A stretch of DNA of 11,900 nt, taken from positions 1-11,900 of the forward strand of contig JBKPOW010000012.1 in assembly GCA_046733275.1 (NCBI GenBank), written 5' to 3'. This document shows, piece after piece, positions 7,040-11,900 of the stretch (position 1 is the stretch's first letter; each line of letters starts with the position of its first letter). The notes below the pieces were generated by a model that was given only the letters and a program-made list of their open reading frames with translations, had not been told where the DNA came from and made no database searches. Made by a program: the position numbers and the translations under genes. The DNA comes from VRUE01 sp046733275 (lineage in GTDB: Bacteria; Actinomycetota; Thermoleophilia; Solirubrobacterales; 70-9).

Positions 7040-8102
7040 CGGAAACCTCCTGCGGCCGGGACCGGGAAAGCGAGGCGACGGTCAGCTCGGCGATCCGCTC
7101 GGCTGCGGCGCCGTCGCCGAAGATCGGCGGCCTCGCGGTGGGCCGCGGCTTCTCCAGGGCGGCTCGGAACCGCTCCGGCTCGGCGCCCACCAGCGTGTTC
7201 CAACCGGTGGAGACCGTCTCGATCCACTCGGTCTCCTCGCGGAGCGTGACGCAGGGCACCCCCCAGAGGTAGGCCTCGCGCTGAACGCCGCCGGAATCGG
7301 TGGCGATCGCGACCGCGTCGCGCTCGAGCGCGATCATCTCCGTATAGGTGACCGGGCCGCGCGACTCGATGTTCTCCGCAACCGGCAGGTTCCAGGCGGT
7401 GATCGCCTTCTGGGTTCGCGGGTGCAGGGGCAGGATCACGCGGCAACCGGCTTCGCCGAGGCACTCCAGCACCGAACCGAGGCGCTCCGGCGAGTCCGTG
7501 TTGTAGTTGCGGTGCACGGTTGCCAGCAGGTACTCGCCGGACTCGCCGCTCTGCGGCAGGCGGCTGCGGCTGGCCAGCAGAACGTCGGCGAGGACGTCGC
7601 CGGTCACGTGGACGGCGCCGCGAACCCGCTCCCGCAGCAGGGTGTCGCGAGCGTGGTCGCAGGGCGCGAAGAGGACGTCGGAGAGACGGTCGGTCTCGAT
7701 CCGGTTGTGCTCCTCCGGCATGTCGAGCCGGTGGCTGCGCAGGCCGGCCTCGACGTGCAGCAGGGGAACCTTGGCAGCCACGGCGGCACGGGCGCCGGCG
7801 ATCGTCGCGTTGGTGTCGCCGCGGACCAGGACGGCGTCGGGCCGCTCGCGGTCGACCACCTCCGCGATCCGCTTCTGGGCGAGCTCCACGCCCTCTTGGT
7901 TGGGCAGCGAGCCGACTCCGAGGTTGTAGTCGGGCACGGGCAACCGTAGATCGGCGATCTGCAGCTCCGACATGCCCGGGTCGTAGTGCTGGCCGGTGTG
8001 GACCAGCACCTCCTCGACGCAGTCCCGGTAGGCAAGTGAGAGGGGCGCGGCTTGGACGATCTCGGGCCGCGAGCCGATGATGGAGATCAGCTTGGGTGCC
8101 AT
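7032..8102 (-). CDS. wecB: UDP-N-acetylglucosamine 2-epimerase, non-hydrolysing
   Basis: The product is 356 aa, the usual length. It would interconvert UDP-GlcNAc and UDP-ManNAc in the cytoplasm. Motifs in order: GSRPEIVQ (10-17, normally GTRPEIIK), TGQHYDPGM (36-44, the allosteric UDP-GlcNAc site of the non-hydrolysing type), RGDTNAT (94-100), HVEAGLRS (116-123), PEEHNRIETD (129-138), TVHRNYN (195-201) and TDSGGVQREA (268-277). D96, E118, E131 and H197 correspond to the catalytic residues known as D95, E117, E131 and H213 in the E. coli enzyme. The usual HRxEN is HRNYN here. It is the first gene of the leftward operon; ATG at 8102 has no clear Shine-Dalgarno. It supplies the sugar on which the neighbouring dehydrogenases may act. 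Confidence 0.92.
   Translation of the reverse strand: MAPKLISIIGSRPEIVQAAPLSLAYRDCVEEVLVHTGQHYDPGMSELQIADLRLPVPDYNLGVGSLPNQEGVELAQKRIAEVVDRERPDAVLVRGDTNATIAGARAAVAAKVPLLHVEAGLRSHRLDMPEEHNRIETDRLSDVLFAPCDHARDTLLRERVRGAVHVTGDVLADVLLASRSRLPQSGESGEYLLATVHRNYNTDSPERLGSVLECLGEAGCRVILPLHPRTQKAITAWNLPVAENIESRGPVTYTEMIALERDAVAIATDSGGVQREAYLWGVPCVTLREETEWIETVSTGWNTLVGAEPERFRAALEKPRPTARPPIFGDGAAAERIAELTVASLSRSRPQEVSVV
7046..7051 (-). promoter_or_regulatory. Strong Shine-Dalgarno fixing a TTG start inside wecB
   Basis: AGGAGG on the minus strand lies within the wecB 3' coding end, six bases before TTG at 7039. It is a perfect anti-16S match at optimal spacing. It decides the rare TTG start of the downstream dehydrogenase and implies independent, efficient initiation rather than simple read-through coupling. 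Confidence 0.8.
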
Positions 8103-8254
8103 CGACCCAACAACGGGCGGGAGGGCCGCGGCTTTGCGCGGATCGCGGAAATAATTCGATGTGGCTTTCCTGGGGGAAGCTCGTTCTTTTTTGGGCCCCT
8201 CGCCTCCGCCACGTCTAAAAGGCCAACCCGTCCCGACCCGTTCGTCTTAGGAGG
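8103..8254. promoter_or_regulatory. Divergent intergenic region between the two glycan operons
   Basis: This 152-bp gap separates the starts of wecB (minus) and the sugar transferase (plus) and must hold promoters for both arms. It contains the only locally AT-richer patches of the neighbourhood (AAATAATTCGAT near 8149-8160 and a T6 run near 8187-8192) and the 8-bp palindrome GCCGCGGC near 8125-8132. I could not find a convincing -35/-10 pair at correct spacing on either strand, so no promoter is drawn. A 19-codon frame from an ATG at 8159 ends in TAA and has no Shine-Dalgarno. Confidence 0.55.
8249..8254 (+). promoter_or_regulatory. AGGAGG directly abutting the ATG of the sugar transferase
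   Basis: A perfect AGGAGG ends on the base before ATG 8255, giving zero spacing, far from the usual 5-9. No alternative in-frame ATG, GTG or TTG lies in the next 25 codons, and the in-frame upstream TAA ends at 8218, so the start itself looks forced. Either initiation is weak by design or the message is used in another way. Confidence 0.6.
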
Positions 8255-8932
8255 ATGGAGGCACACCGACTCACTCACACGGTTGCCGGGGTTGCGACCG
8301 GCACGAGCTGGCAGGCGATCCTGCGCCGCACCGCTGACATCGTCGTCGGCACCTGCCTCGTGCTCTTGCTGTCACCGGTACTCATCTTGGTCGCCCTCGC
8401 GATCCGCCTCGACAGCCGCGGCCCGGCGCTCTTCCGTCAGCGGCGAGTGGGCCACGAGGAGCGCGAATTCACCCTGCTCAAGTTCCGCAGCATGCGCGTC
8501 GACGCCGATCCCCGTGGACACCGCGAGTACGTCACCTCGCTGATCCAGGGCAGCGCCGCCAACGGCGGCCGAGAGAACCTCTACAAGCTTGCGGTCGACG
8601 ACCGCATCACCCCGGTCGGGCGCTGGATCCGCCGCTGGAGCCTCGACGAGCTGCCGCAGCTCTTCAACGTCATCGCCGGCCACATGACCCTGGTCGGACC
8701 GCGACCGGCGATCCCCTATGAGGTCGCCGAGTACCCGAGCTGGTACCTGCAGCGCTTCTCGGTCAAGCCGGGCCTCACCGGGCTCTGGCAGGTGAGCGGC
8801 CGCAGCGAACGCACCTACGAGGAAATGGTGCGGCTCGACGTCGAATACGCGCGGGACCGCACGCTCCTGCTCGATCTCTCGATCCTCGCCAAGACCCCAT
8901 GGGTCGTGGTCGGCAGGAAGGGGGCCGAGTGA
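8255..8932 (+). CDS. Monotopic polyprenyl-phosphate phosphoglycosyl transferase (bacterial sugar transferase)
   Basis: The product is 225 aa, the short Bac_transf (PglC-like) form without the extra N-terminal membrane domain of WbaP. Residues 28-52 are a hydrophobic re-entrant helix with the Ser-Pro kink (S40-P41) known from PglC. FRQRRVG (60-66), FTLLKFRSM (72-80), WSLDELPQLFNV (128-139) and LVGPRPA (146-152) are family signatures. D131-E132 is the catalytic Asp-Glu dyad. KPGLTGLWQVSGR (171-183) is also conserved. It transfers a sugar-1-phosphate from a UDP-sugar to polyprenyl phosphate on the cytoplasmic face, starting repeat-unit assembly. The sugar is unknown; a UDP-HexNAc fits the neighbouring wecB. 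It is the first gene of the rightward operon. Confidence 0.92.
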   Translation: MEAHRLTHTVAGVATGTSWQAILRRTADIVVGTCLVLLLSPVLILVALAIRLDSRGPALFRQRRVGHEEREFTLLKFRSMRVDADPRGHREYVTSLIQGSAANGGRENLYKLAVDDRITPVGRWIRRWSLDELPQLFNVIAGHMTLVGPRPAIPYEVAEYPSWYLQRFSVKPGLTGLWQVSGRSERTYEEMVRLDVEYARDRTLLLDLSILAKTPWVVVGRKGAE

Positions 8933-10002
8933 ACCCGGGTGGAGCAATCGGCACCCTGGTCGTGGGTTACGGTTACTGGGGGCCCAACGTCGTCCGCAAC
9001 GTGGTCGAGCGGCCGGAGTTCAGGCTGATGGGCCTCTGCGAGCTCGACGAAAGTCGGGTCGAAGACTTCCGCCGGCGCCATCCCGGCGTCTGGGTGGAGC
9101 CGGACCTGGACGCGGCCCTAGCCGATCCGCGGATAGAGGCGGTGGCGATCGCCACTCCCCCTCACACCCACTATGGGCTCGTCAGCCGTGCGCTCGACGC
9201 GGGCAAGCACGTGTTGGTCGAGAAGCCACTCGCCCGCACCGCCGAGGAGTCCGCCGACCTGATCGCCATGGCCGAGGACAGGGGTTTGGTCCTGATGCCG
9301 GGACACACCTTCCTCTACAGCCCCTCGGTGAACAAGGTTCGCAGCTTGATCCGCGAAGACGAGTTGGGCGAGATCTACTTCATCACCTCCTCGCGCATGA
9401 ACCTCGGCCTCTACCAGCAGGACGGCGTCGTGCTCGACCTTGCGCCGCACGACCTCTCGATCTTGCTGTACTGGCTCGGCCGGCCGCTGCTCGAGGTCTC
9501 GGCCAACGGCCGCAGCGTCTACCAGGAGGGCGTCCACGAGACCGCCTTCCTCACCCTCCGCTTCGAGGGCGGCGTCCAGGCCAACGTCCAGCTCTCCTGG
9601 CTGGCGCCGCGCAAGATGCGCCAGATGGTCGTCGTCGGCAGCCGGCGAATGGTGCAGTACGAGGACACGGCCGCCGACGACTCGGTCCGCGTCTACGACC
9701 GCGGCCTCGATTTCTCCGAGCCACCCGCGAACTTCGGCGAGTACCGGCTCACCTACCGGAGCGGCGACATGGTCGCTCCCCGTATCGTCGCCGCCGAGCC
9801 TCTCGGCCTGGAGCTGAGCGATTTCGCCGCGGCGATCCGCGACGGTGGCACGCCGGTGTCCAACGCCCGCCTGGGACTGGAGATCGTGCTCGGCCTCGAG
9901 GCCCTGGAGAAGTCGCTGCATGCGAGCGGCGAACCGGTCCCCGTCCGCTCGGCGGACGAGCTCCTGGCACACGGTCGCCGGCGCGAGCTGGCCACCGGCT
10001 GA
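8929..10002 (+). CDS. Gfo/Idh/MocA family NAD(P)-dependent sugar oxidoreductase (second copy)
   Basis: The product is 357 aa. The Rossmann motif is VVGYGYWGPN (11-20), the GYGYWG variant frequent in exopolysaccharide clusters. EKP is at 98-100, GHTFLYSP at 125-132, and the D-x-x-x-H motif lies in LDLAPHDLSIL (169-179). GTG at 8929 overlaps the sugar transferase stop as GTGA and has a purine-rich AGGAAGGGGG before it; an ATG at 8899 would add ten non-family residues. It shares only the family signatures with the leftward-operon copy, so the two are old paralogues that probably oxidise different sugars or carbons. It converges with a small minus-strand gene 11 bp downstream with no visible terminator. 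Confidence 0.9.
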   Translation: MNPGGAIGTLVVGYGYWGPNVVRNVVERPEFRLMGLCELDESRVEDFRRRHPGVWVEPDLDAALADPRIEAVAIATPPHTHYGLVSRALDAGKHVLVEKPLARTAEESADLIAMAEDRGLVLMPGHTFLYSPSVNKVRSLIREDELGEIYFITSSRMNLGLYQQDGVVLDLAPHDLSILLYWLGRPLLEVSANGRSVYQEGVHETAFLTLRFEGGVQANVQLSWLAPRKMRQMVVVGSRRMVQYEDTAADDSVRVYDRGLDFSEPPANFGEYRLTYRSGDMVAPRIVAAEPLGLELSDFAAAIRDGGTPVSNARLGLEIVLGLEALEKSLHASGEPVPVRSADELLAHGRRRELATG

Positions 10003-10013
10003 GCGGTCCCGCC

Positions 10014-10382
10014 CTAGATCAGCGGAATGGGGCGTGCGTCACGCTCCGCCGCCCTGTCCAGCTCCACCAGGTAGGCAAGCACCGCGTAGTTCACCACCTG
10101 GTCCATCGAGATCCCGCCCGATTCGCGCGCCTCGCGTTCCAGGGCGGCTTCCAGCTCGGGCTCGAGCGCCACCTCGACCGCTACACCGGCGTGAGGCCTG
10201 CGGTCCCCGGAGAGGAAGGGAATCGCCTTCTGCATCGATTCGAGCTCATGGCGCCCGGAATGCTCGGCACACACCATACGCTCGACATAGCGACCCAATG
10301 CCGCCCGCACACCGGTGGCTATATCCCCACCTATGAAGGCCCGAACTCCGGAACAGGCGAATGTGCCAAGGTCGACTTTCAT
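10014..10382 (-). CDS. Small protein with two ribbon-helix-helix-like halves (left paralogue beside the sigma gene)
   Basis: The product is 122 aa; I recognise no named family. Residues 67-112 read as a strand (VAVEVALEP), a helix (ELEAALEREARESG) and a second helix (SMDQVVNYAVLAYLVELDRA), the order expected of a ribbon-helix-helix DNA-binding unit. Residues 2-36 show a weaker copy: KVDLG, then TFACSGVRAFIGG, then IATGVRAALGRYVERM. The chain may therefore be a fused RHH pair. The protein at 11248-11625 has the same two-part plan and similar C-terminal half, so they look like paralogues. ATG at 10382 is preferred over an in-frame TTG at 10409. Function is unknown; its upstream gap is shared head-to-head with the sigma gene. 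Confidence 0.65.
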   Translation of the reverse strand: MKVDLGTFACSGVRAFIGGDIATGVRAALGRYVERMVCAEHSGRHELESMQKAIPFLSGDRRPHAGVAVEVALEPELEAALEREARESGGISMDQVVNYAVLAYLVELDRAAERDARPIPLI

Positions 10383-10438
10383 CGTTTCTTCACAGAGAGA
10401 ACTACCCAAAGATCCAAGATTTTCACCTCTATGGGCAA
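10379..10438 (-). other. Possible 19-codon leader ORF overlapping the downstream start
   Basis: On the minus strand AGGAGG (10442-10447) is followed three bases later by TTG. The frame reads MPIEVKILDLWVVLSVKKR and stops at TGA, which overlaps the ATG of the 122-aa gene as ATGA. The overlap and the strong Shine-Dalgarno suggest a coupled leader peptide, but spacing is short, the start is TTG, and one 19-codon frame can arise by chance. Confidence 0.25.
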
Positions 10439-10509
10439 AATCCTCCTAAATTCAACCCTCGATTTTTAGTACTTGAGTAAAAGTTTGAGATTTGGACGAA
10501 TATTTGGCA

Positions 10510-10538
10510 TTGACATTGGACCAATTTCCAACAATGCT
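10510..10538 (+). promoter_or_regulatory. Candidate promoter of the sigma factor gene
   Basis: TTGACA (10510-10515) is a perfect -35 hexamer. Seventeen bases later AATGCT (10533-10538) keeps the important second A, third T and last T of TATAAT but is otherwise poor. Transcription would begin near 10545, about 50 bases before the GTG start. If the sigma factor reads its own promoter, the real elements could be different and I would not recognise them. Confidence 0.35.
10516..10531. repeat. Inverted repeat in the promoter spacer, possible operator
   Basis: TTGGA-CCAATT-TCCAA is a perfect five-base inverted repeat with a six-base centre, and flanking CATTG / CAATG extends it imperfectly. It fills the spacer between the candidate -35 and -10, where bound protein would block polymerase. 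Binding by one of the flanking RHH-like proteins is a guess. Confidence 0.4.
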
Positions 10539-10579
10539 CCCGACTGGTTTCCGCAAAATCGACCAACAGATGCAACGGG

Positions 10580-10587
10580 GGAGGAAG
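10580..10587 (+). promoter_or_regulatory. Ribosome binding site setting the GTG start of the sigma gene
   Basis: GGAGGAAG lies eight bases before GTG 10594 when measured from the AGGA core, close to ideal. It favours this start over an internal GTG near 10654, which has GAGGA directly abutting it. Confidence 0.7.
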
Positions 10588-10593
10588 TAACAG

Positions 10594-11244
10594 GTGCCCA
10601 GTCACCAAGTGCAATCGAGCAGGCAGGAATCCAACGGCCTGCCCACCCGAGGAGTGAAGAAGCTCGAGCTGGGCAACTTCCCGGGCGCCTCCGACAGTAA
10701 GCTCGTCCAAGAGGCCGTGGCGTACGCCAAGGCCGGCGATCCAGAGGGCTTGCAGTTCCTCTACCTGCGCTACGGGCCGGACCTGACCCGCTACGTCAAC
10801 AGCGTCGTCCATGACCTCCATGAGGCCGAAGACATCACCCAAAACGTGTTCGCCAAGTTGATCACCACGATCGGCAAGTACGAGCAACGAGAGGTTCCGT
10901 TCACCGCCTGGATCCTGCGGGTCGCCCGCAACGCCGCCCTCGACCACATGCGCGCCAGACGCGCGATCCCGACCGAGGACGTGCGGATCGCCGACAACGG
11001 CCAGGGCCAGATCGGGCTCGATCGCAGCCGAGCCCTTCGCGAAGCGCTGGAGGCGCTTCCCGAGGACCAGCGCGAAGTGCTCGTCCTGCGGCACATCGTC
11101 GGCATGTCGCCGGTTGAGATCGCCGCCGCGCTCGACAAGACCGAGAGCTCCGTCCACGGCCTCCACCACCGTGGGCGCCGAACCCTCAAGCAGAGCCTGA
11201 CCGAGCTCGACGCCGCTCCCGTGGTGGCGGCGCGGTTCGCCTAG
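10594..11244 (+). CDS. ECF-type sigma-70 family RNA polymerase sigma factor
   Basis: The product is 216 aa. The sigma-2 domain spans about 51-123: HEAEDITQNVFAKLI (76-90) is region 2.2, the core-binding helix, and FTAWILRVARNAALDHMRAR (103-122) covers regions 2.3-2.4. Sigma-4 spans about 148-200: ALEALPEDQREVLVLRH (151-167), then the helix-turn-helix MSPVEIAAALDKTESSVHGL (171-190). Region 1 and region 3 are absent, as in ECF factors. Unlike most ECF genes it has no adjacent membrane or zinc anti-sigma gene. The N-terminal 35 residues are polar and not conserved in the family. It is flanked by two paralogous RHH-like genes on the other strand; the right one ends three bases from its stop. Target promoters and signal are unknown. 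Confidence 0.9.
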   Translation: MPSHQVQSSRQESNGLPTRGVKKLELGNFPGASDSKLVQEAVAYAKAGDPEGLQFLYLRYGPDLTRYVNSVVHDLHEAEDITQNVFAKLITTIGKYEQREVPFTAWILRVARNAALDHMRARRAIPTEDVRIADNGQGQIGLDRSRALREALEALPEDQREVLVLRHIVGMSPVEIAAALDKTESSVHGLHHRGRRTLKQSLTELDAAPVVAARFA

Positions 11245-11247
11245 GCC

Positions 11248-11625
11248 CTACTCGGCCTCGTCGTCTTCGGCCTGGGCGGCCTCGAGGATGCGCTGCGTGA
11301 TGCGCCCGGCGTCGAGCTCAGCCGCGCAGTAAAGAGCGGCGTGACCCGCCAGCCGCGATACCGAGACTCCCTGCTCAACCGCCTCCTCGCTCAGCGCTCG
11401 CCATAGCTCCACGTCGAACGAAAGCTCCAGCTCGACGTCGCCTGGACCCGCTCCGCGCAAAGCCTCGGGGAAGGGCCATCCGGGCTTGTCCGAGCCACTG
11501 TCACCCAGGTACACGCGAACGGCCGTTTCCAGGTTTGCGGCGAGGTCGTCGCGGACGCCGCCGCCCACCGTTTCCAGGGCCTTCAGCGATAGCTCGCTCA
11601 GCTGAACACCAACCGATTTCTTCAT
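11248..11625 (-). CDS. Small protein with two ribbon-helix-helix-like halves (right paralogue beside the sigma gene)
   Basis: The product is 125 aa, with no named family recognised. Residues 63-109 read as a strand (DVELELSFD), a helix (VELWRALSEEAVEQG) and a second helix (SVSRLAGHAALYCAAELDAGRI). Residues 4-42 repeat the plan more loosely: SVGVQLS, ELSLKALETVGGG, RDDLAANLETAVRVYLGD. A Pro/Gly linker (about 43-62) joins them. Length, strand-helix-helix order and the C-terminal half match the 122-aa protein at 10014-10382. The last residues (QAEDDEAE) are acidic. ATG at 11625 is preferred over an in-frame TTG at 11637; neither has a clear Shine-Dalgarno. It converges with the sigma gene across three bases, so the two transcripts must overlap at their 3' ends. 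A DNA-binding or sigma-modulating role is inference. Confidence 0.65.
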   Translation of the reverse strand: MKKSVGVQLSELSLKALETVGGGVRDDLAANLETAVRVYLGDSGSDKPGWPFPEALRGAGPGDVELELSFDVELWRALSEEAVEQGVSVSRLAGHAALYCAAELDAGRITQRILEAAQAEDDEAE

Positions 11626-11715
11626 CAGAGTCGCCAAGCGATCAGCACAGGCTCAGCGACGCCAAGGCAAAGATCACGAAACTCCCCTCCCGCTCCTCTA
11701 GCGGCGCCTTAACCC

Positions 11716-11729
11716 ACACTAAACAGTGT
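11716..11729. repeat. Palindrome overlapping the candidate -10 of the right RHH-like gene
   Basis: ACACT-AAAC-AGTGT is a perfect five-base inverted repeat with a four-base centre. Its right arm overlaps the candidate -10 hexamer on the minus strand. Size and position fit a repressor operator. Confidence 0.45.
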
Positions 11730-11735
11730 ATATCA
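11727..11735 (-). promoter_or_regulatory. Candidate extended -10 promoter for the right RHH-like gene
   Basis: The minus strand reads TGATATACA: an extended -10 TG followed after one base by TATACA. No good -35 is visible, which is tolerated by extended -10 promoters. The transcript would start near 11720, about 95 bases before the ATG. Confidence 0.35.
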
Positions 11736-11749
11736 GGCCATGATGGCCT
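11735..11749. repeat. Palindrome AGGCCAT-G-ATGGCCT upstream of the -10
   Basis: This is a perfect seven-base inverted repeat around one central base, placed where polymerase would contact the -20 to -35 region of the candidate promoter. As RNA it could also form a six-pair stem with a three-base loop, but no T-run follows, so an operator is more likely than a terminator. Confidence 0.5.
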
Positions 11750-11757
11750 CGCTACAT

Positions 11758-11787
11758 CGGCATACTTTTTTGGCCCCCTATATGCCG
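11758..11787. repeat. Inverted repeat CGGCATA / TATGCCG around a stop codon
   Basis: Arms of seven bases (11758-11764 and 11781-11787) enclose a 16-base centre containing a T6 run (11766-11771) and the stop codon of the right-edge gene. It directly joins the 11-bp hairpin at 11787-11813. Function is not clear. Confidence 0.4.
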
Positions 11788-11900
11788 GCGTTCACGCAGA
11801 TCGCGTGAACGCCCACCGACCACGGTGCGACGTCCTCTGGGTCGTCCGCGTACGCGGTCACCGACCAGGTCGTGTCGGAGACGGCGCGGCTTTGGGTAAT
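11778..11900 (-). CDS. C-terminal end of an unidentified protein, cut by the right edge
   Basis: Forty codons and a TAG stop are visible. The peptide has a repeated pattern: TTWSVTAYADD, then APWSVGVHAICVNAGI. Alternating hydrophobic W-S-V-x-x-x-A strands ending in a Cys-containing strand are often seen at the ends of secreted actinobacterial beta-rich proteins; that likeness is from memory and not a family assignment. Too short for the usual ORF length cut-off. No function can be given. Confidence 0.5.
   Translation of the reverse strand: MTQSRAVSDTTWSVTAYADDPEDVAPWSVGVHAICVNAGI
11787..11813. repeat. Perfect 11-bp inverted repeat inside the last codons of the right-edge gene
   Basis: Arms at 11787-11797 and 11803-11813 (core GCGTTCACGC / GCGTGAACGC) are fully complementary with a five-base loop. 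It lies in codons for GVHAICVNA just before the stop. A strong RNA hairpin is expected on either strand; no T-run follows on either strand, so it is not a standard intrinsic terminator. Confidence 0.75.

Larger units (their letters stand above)
10383..10593. promoter_or_regulatory. AT-rich divergent intergenic region between sigma gene and left RHH-like gene
   Basis: These 211 bp are far richer in A+T than anything else in the window except the gap at 11700-11780. It must carry promoters for the rightward sigma gene and the leftward 122-aa gene. It holds TACTTGAGTA (10470-10479, arms of four), a TTGACA promoter candidate, and an inverted repeat described separately. No stable gene is seen on either strand apart from the possible leader ORF. 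Confidence 0.6.

Noticed and set aside
3979..8080. Several long plus-strand frames opposite the GT2, dehydrogenase and epimerase genes
   Set aside because: All are shadows: none has a recognised motif, and each lies opposite a gene with catalytic signatures.
8159..8218. 19-codon plus-strand frame in the divergent gap
   Set aside because: No Shine-Dalgarno and no overlap with the next start; the length is expected by chance.
10473..10700. 75-codon plus-strand frame with TTG start before the sigma gene
   Set aside because: No ribosome binding site, begins in AT-rich promoter sequence and overlaps the sigma N-terminus in another frame.
11787..11813. Intrinsic terminator
   Set aside because: The stem is strong but neither strand has a T-run directly after it.
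1..11900. CRISPR array, tRNA or rRNA genes, transposase, integrase or attachment site
   Set aside because: None seen: no spaced direct repeats of array type, no cloverleaf found by eye, and no mobile-element protein in any frame.

Overview
The window is a GC-rich stretch (roughly two thirds G+C by eye) of bacterial chromosome carrying a cell-envelope glycan locus followed by a small regulatory locus. The base composition, the frequent GTG/TTG starts, the tight ATGA/GTGA gene overlaps and the protein types suggest a high-GC actinobacterium, possibly of the Thermoleophilia/Solirubrobacterales type. That placement is inference only; no rRNA or marker gene is present.

Left and centre (1-8102, minus strand). 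Seven genes run leftward and look like one long operon. In order of transcription they are: a non-hydrolysing UDP-GlcNAc 2-epimerase (wecB-like); a Gfo/Idh/MocA sugar dehydrogenase that starts with TTG behind a perfect AGGAGG; a GT2 glycosyltransferase of the polyprenyl-phosphate-sugar synthase type; an FAD-dependent amine-oxidase-like oxidoreductase; an MFS transporter; a membrane-anchored TolB-like beta-propeller protein; and a secreted protein cut by the left edge. The last carries a signal peptide, two calcium-binding-type DxDGDG repeats, an 85-residue Pro-Glu linker and a right-handed beta-helix. The first six overlap or nearly touch (gaps of 3 bp or less); only the last has a 75-bp gap.

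Centre right (8255-10002, plus strand). Diverging from wecB across a 152-bp intergenic region are a monotopic phosphoglycosyl transferase, which would start glycan assembly on a polyprenyl-phosphate carrier, and a second Gfo/Idh/MocA oxidoreductase coupled to it by a GTGA overlap. Together the two arms could make a UDP-HexNAc-derived sugar, load it on a lipid carrier, extend it, and export or modify the product. No Wzx flippase, Wzy polymerase, aminotransferase or acetyltransferase is seen here, so the pathway is incomplete in this window.

Right (10014-11900). An ECF-type sigma-70 factor (plus strand) is flanked on both sides by two small minus-strand genes. Their products look like diverged paralogues, each with two ribbon-helix-helix-like halves in one chain. 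The unusually AT-rich 211-bp gap before the sigma gene holds a TTGACA promoter candidate with an inverted repeat in its spacer. The 152-bp gap before the right-hand paralogue holds an extended -10 element squeezed between two palindromes. The right edge contains the last 40 codons of another minus-strand gene, whose end is embedded in an 11-bp perfect inverted repeat. The sigma gene with its two paralogous neighbours is the part of the window I find hardest to match to a described system.
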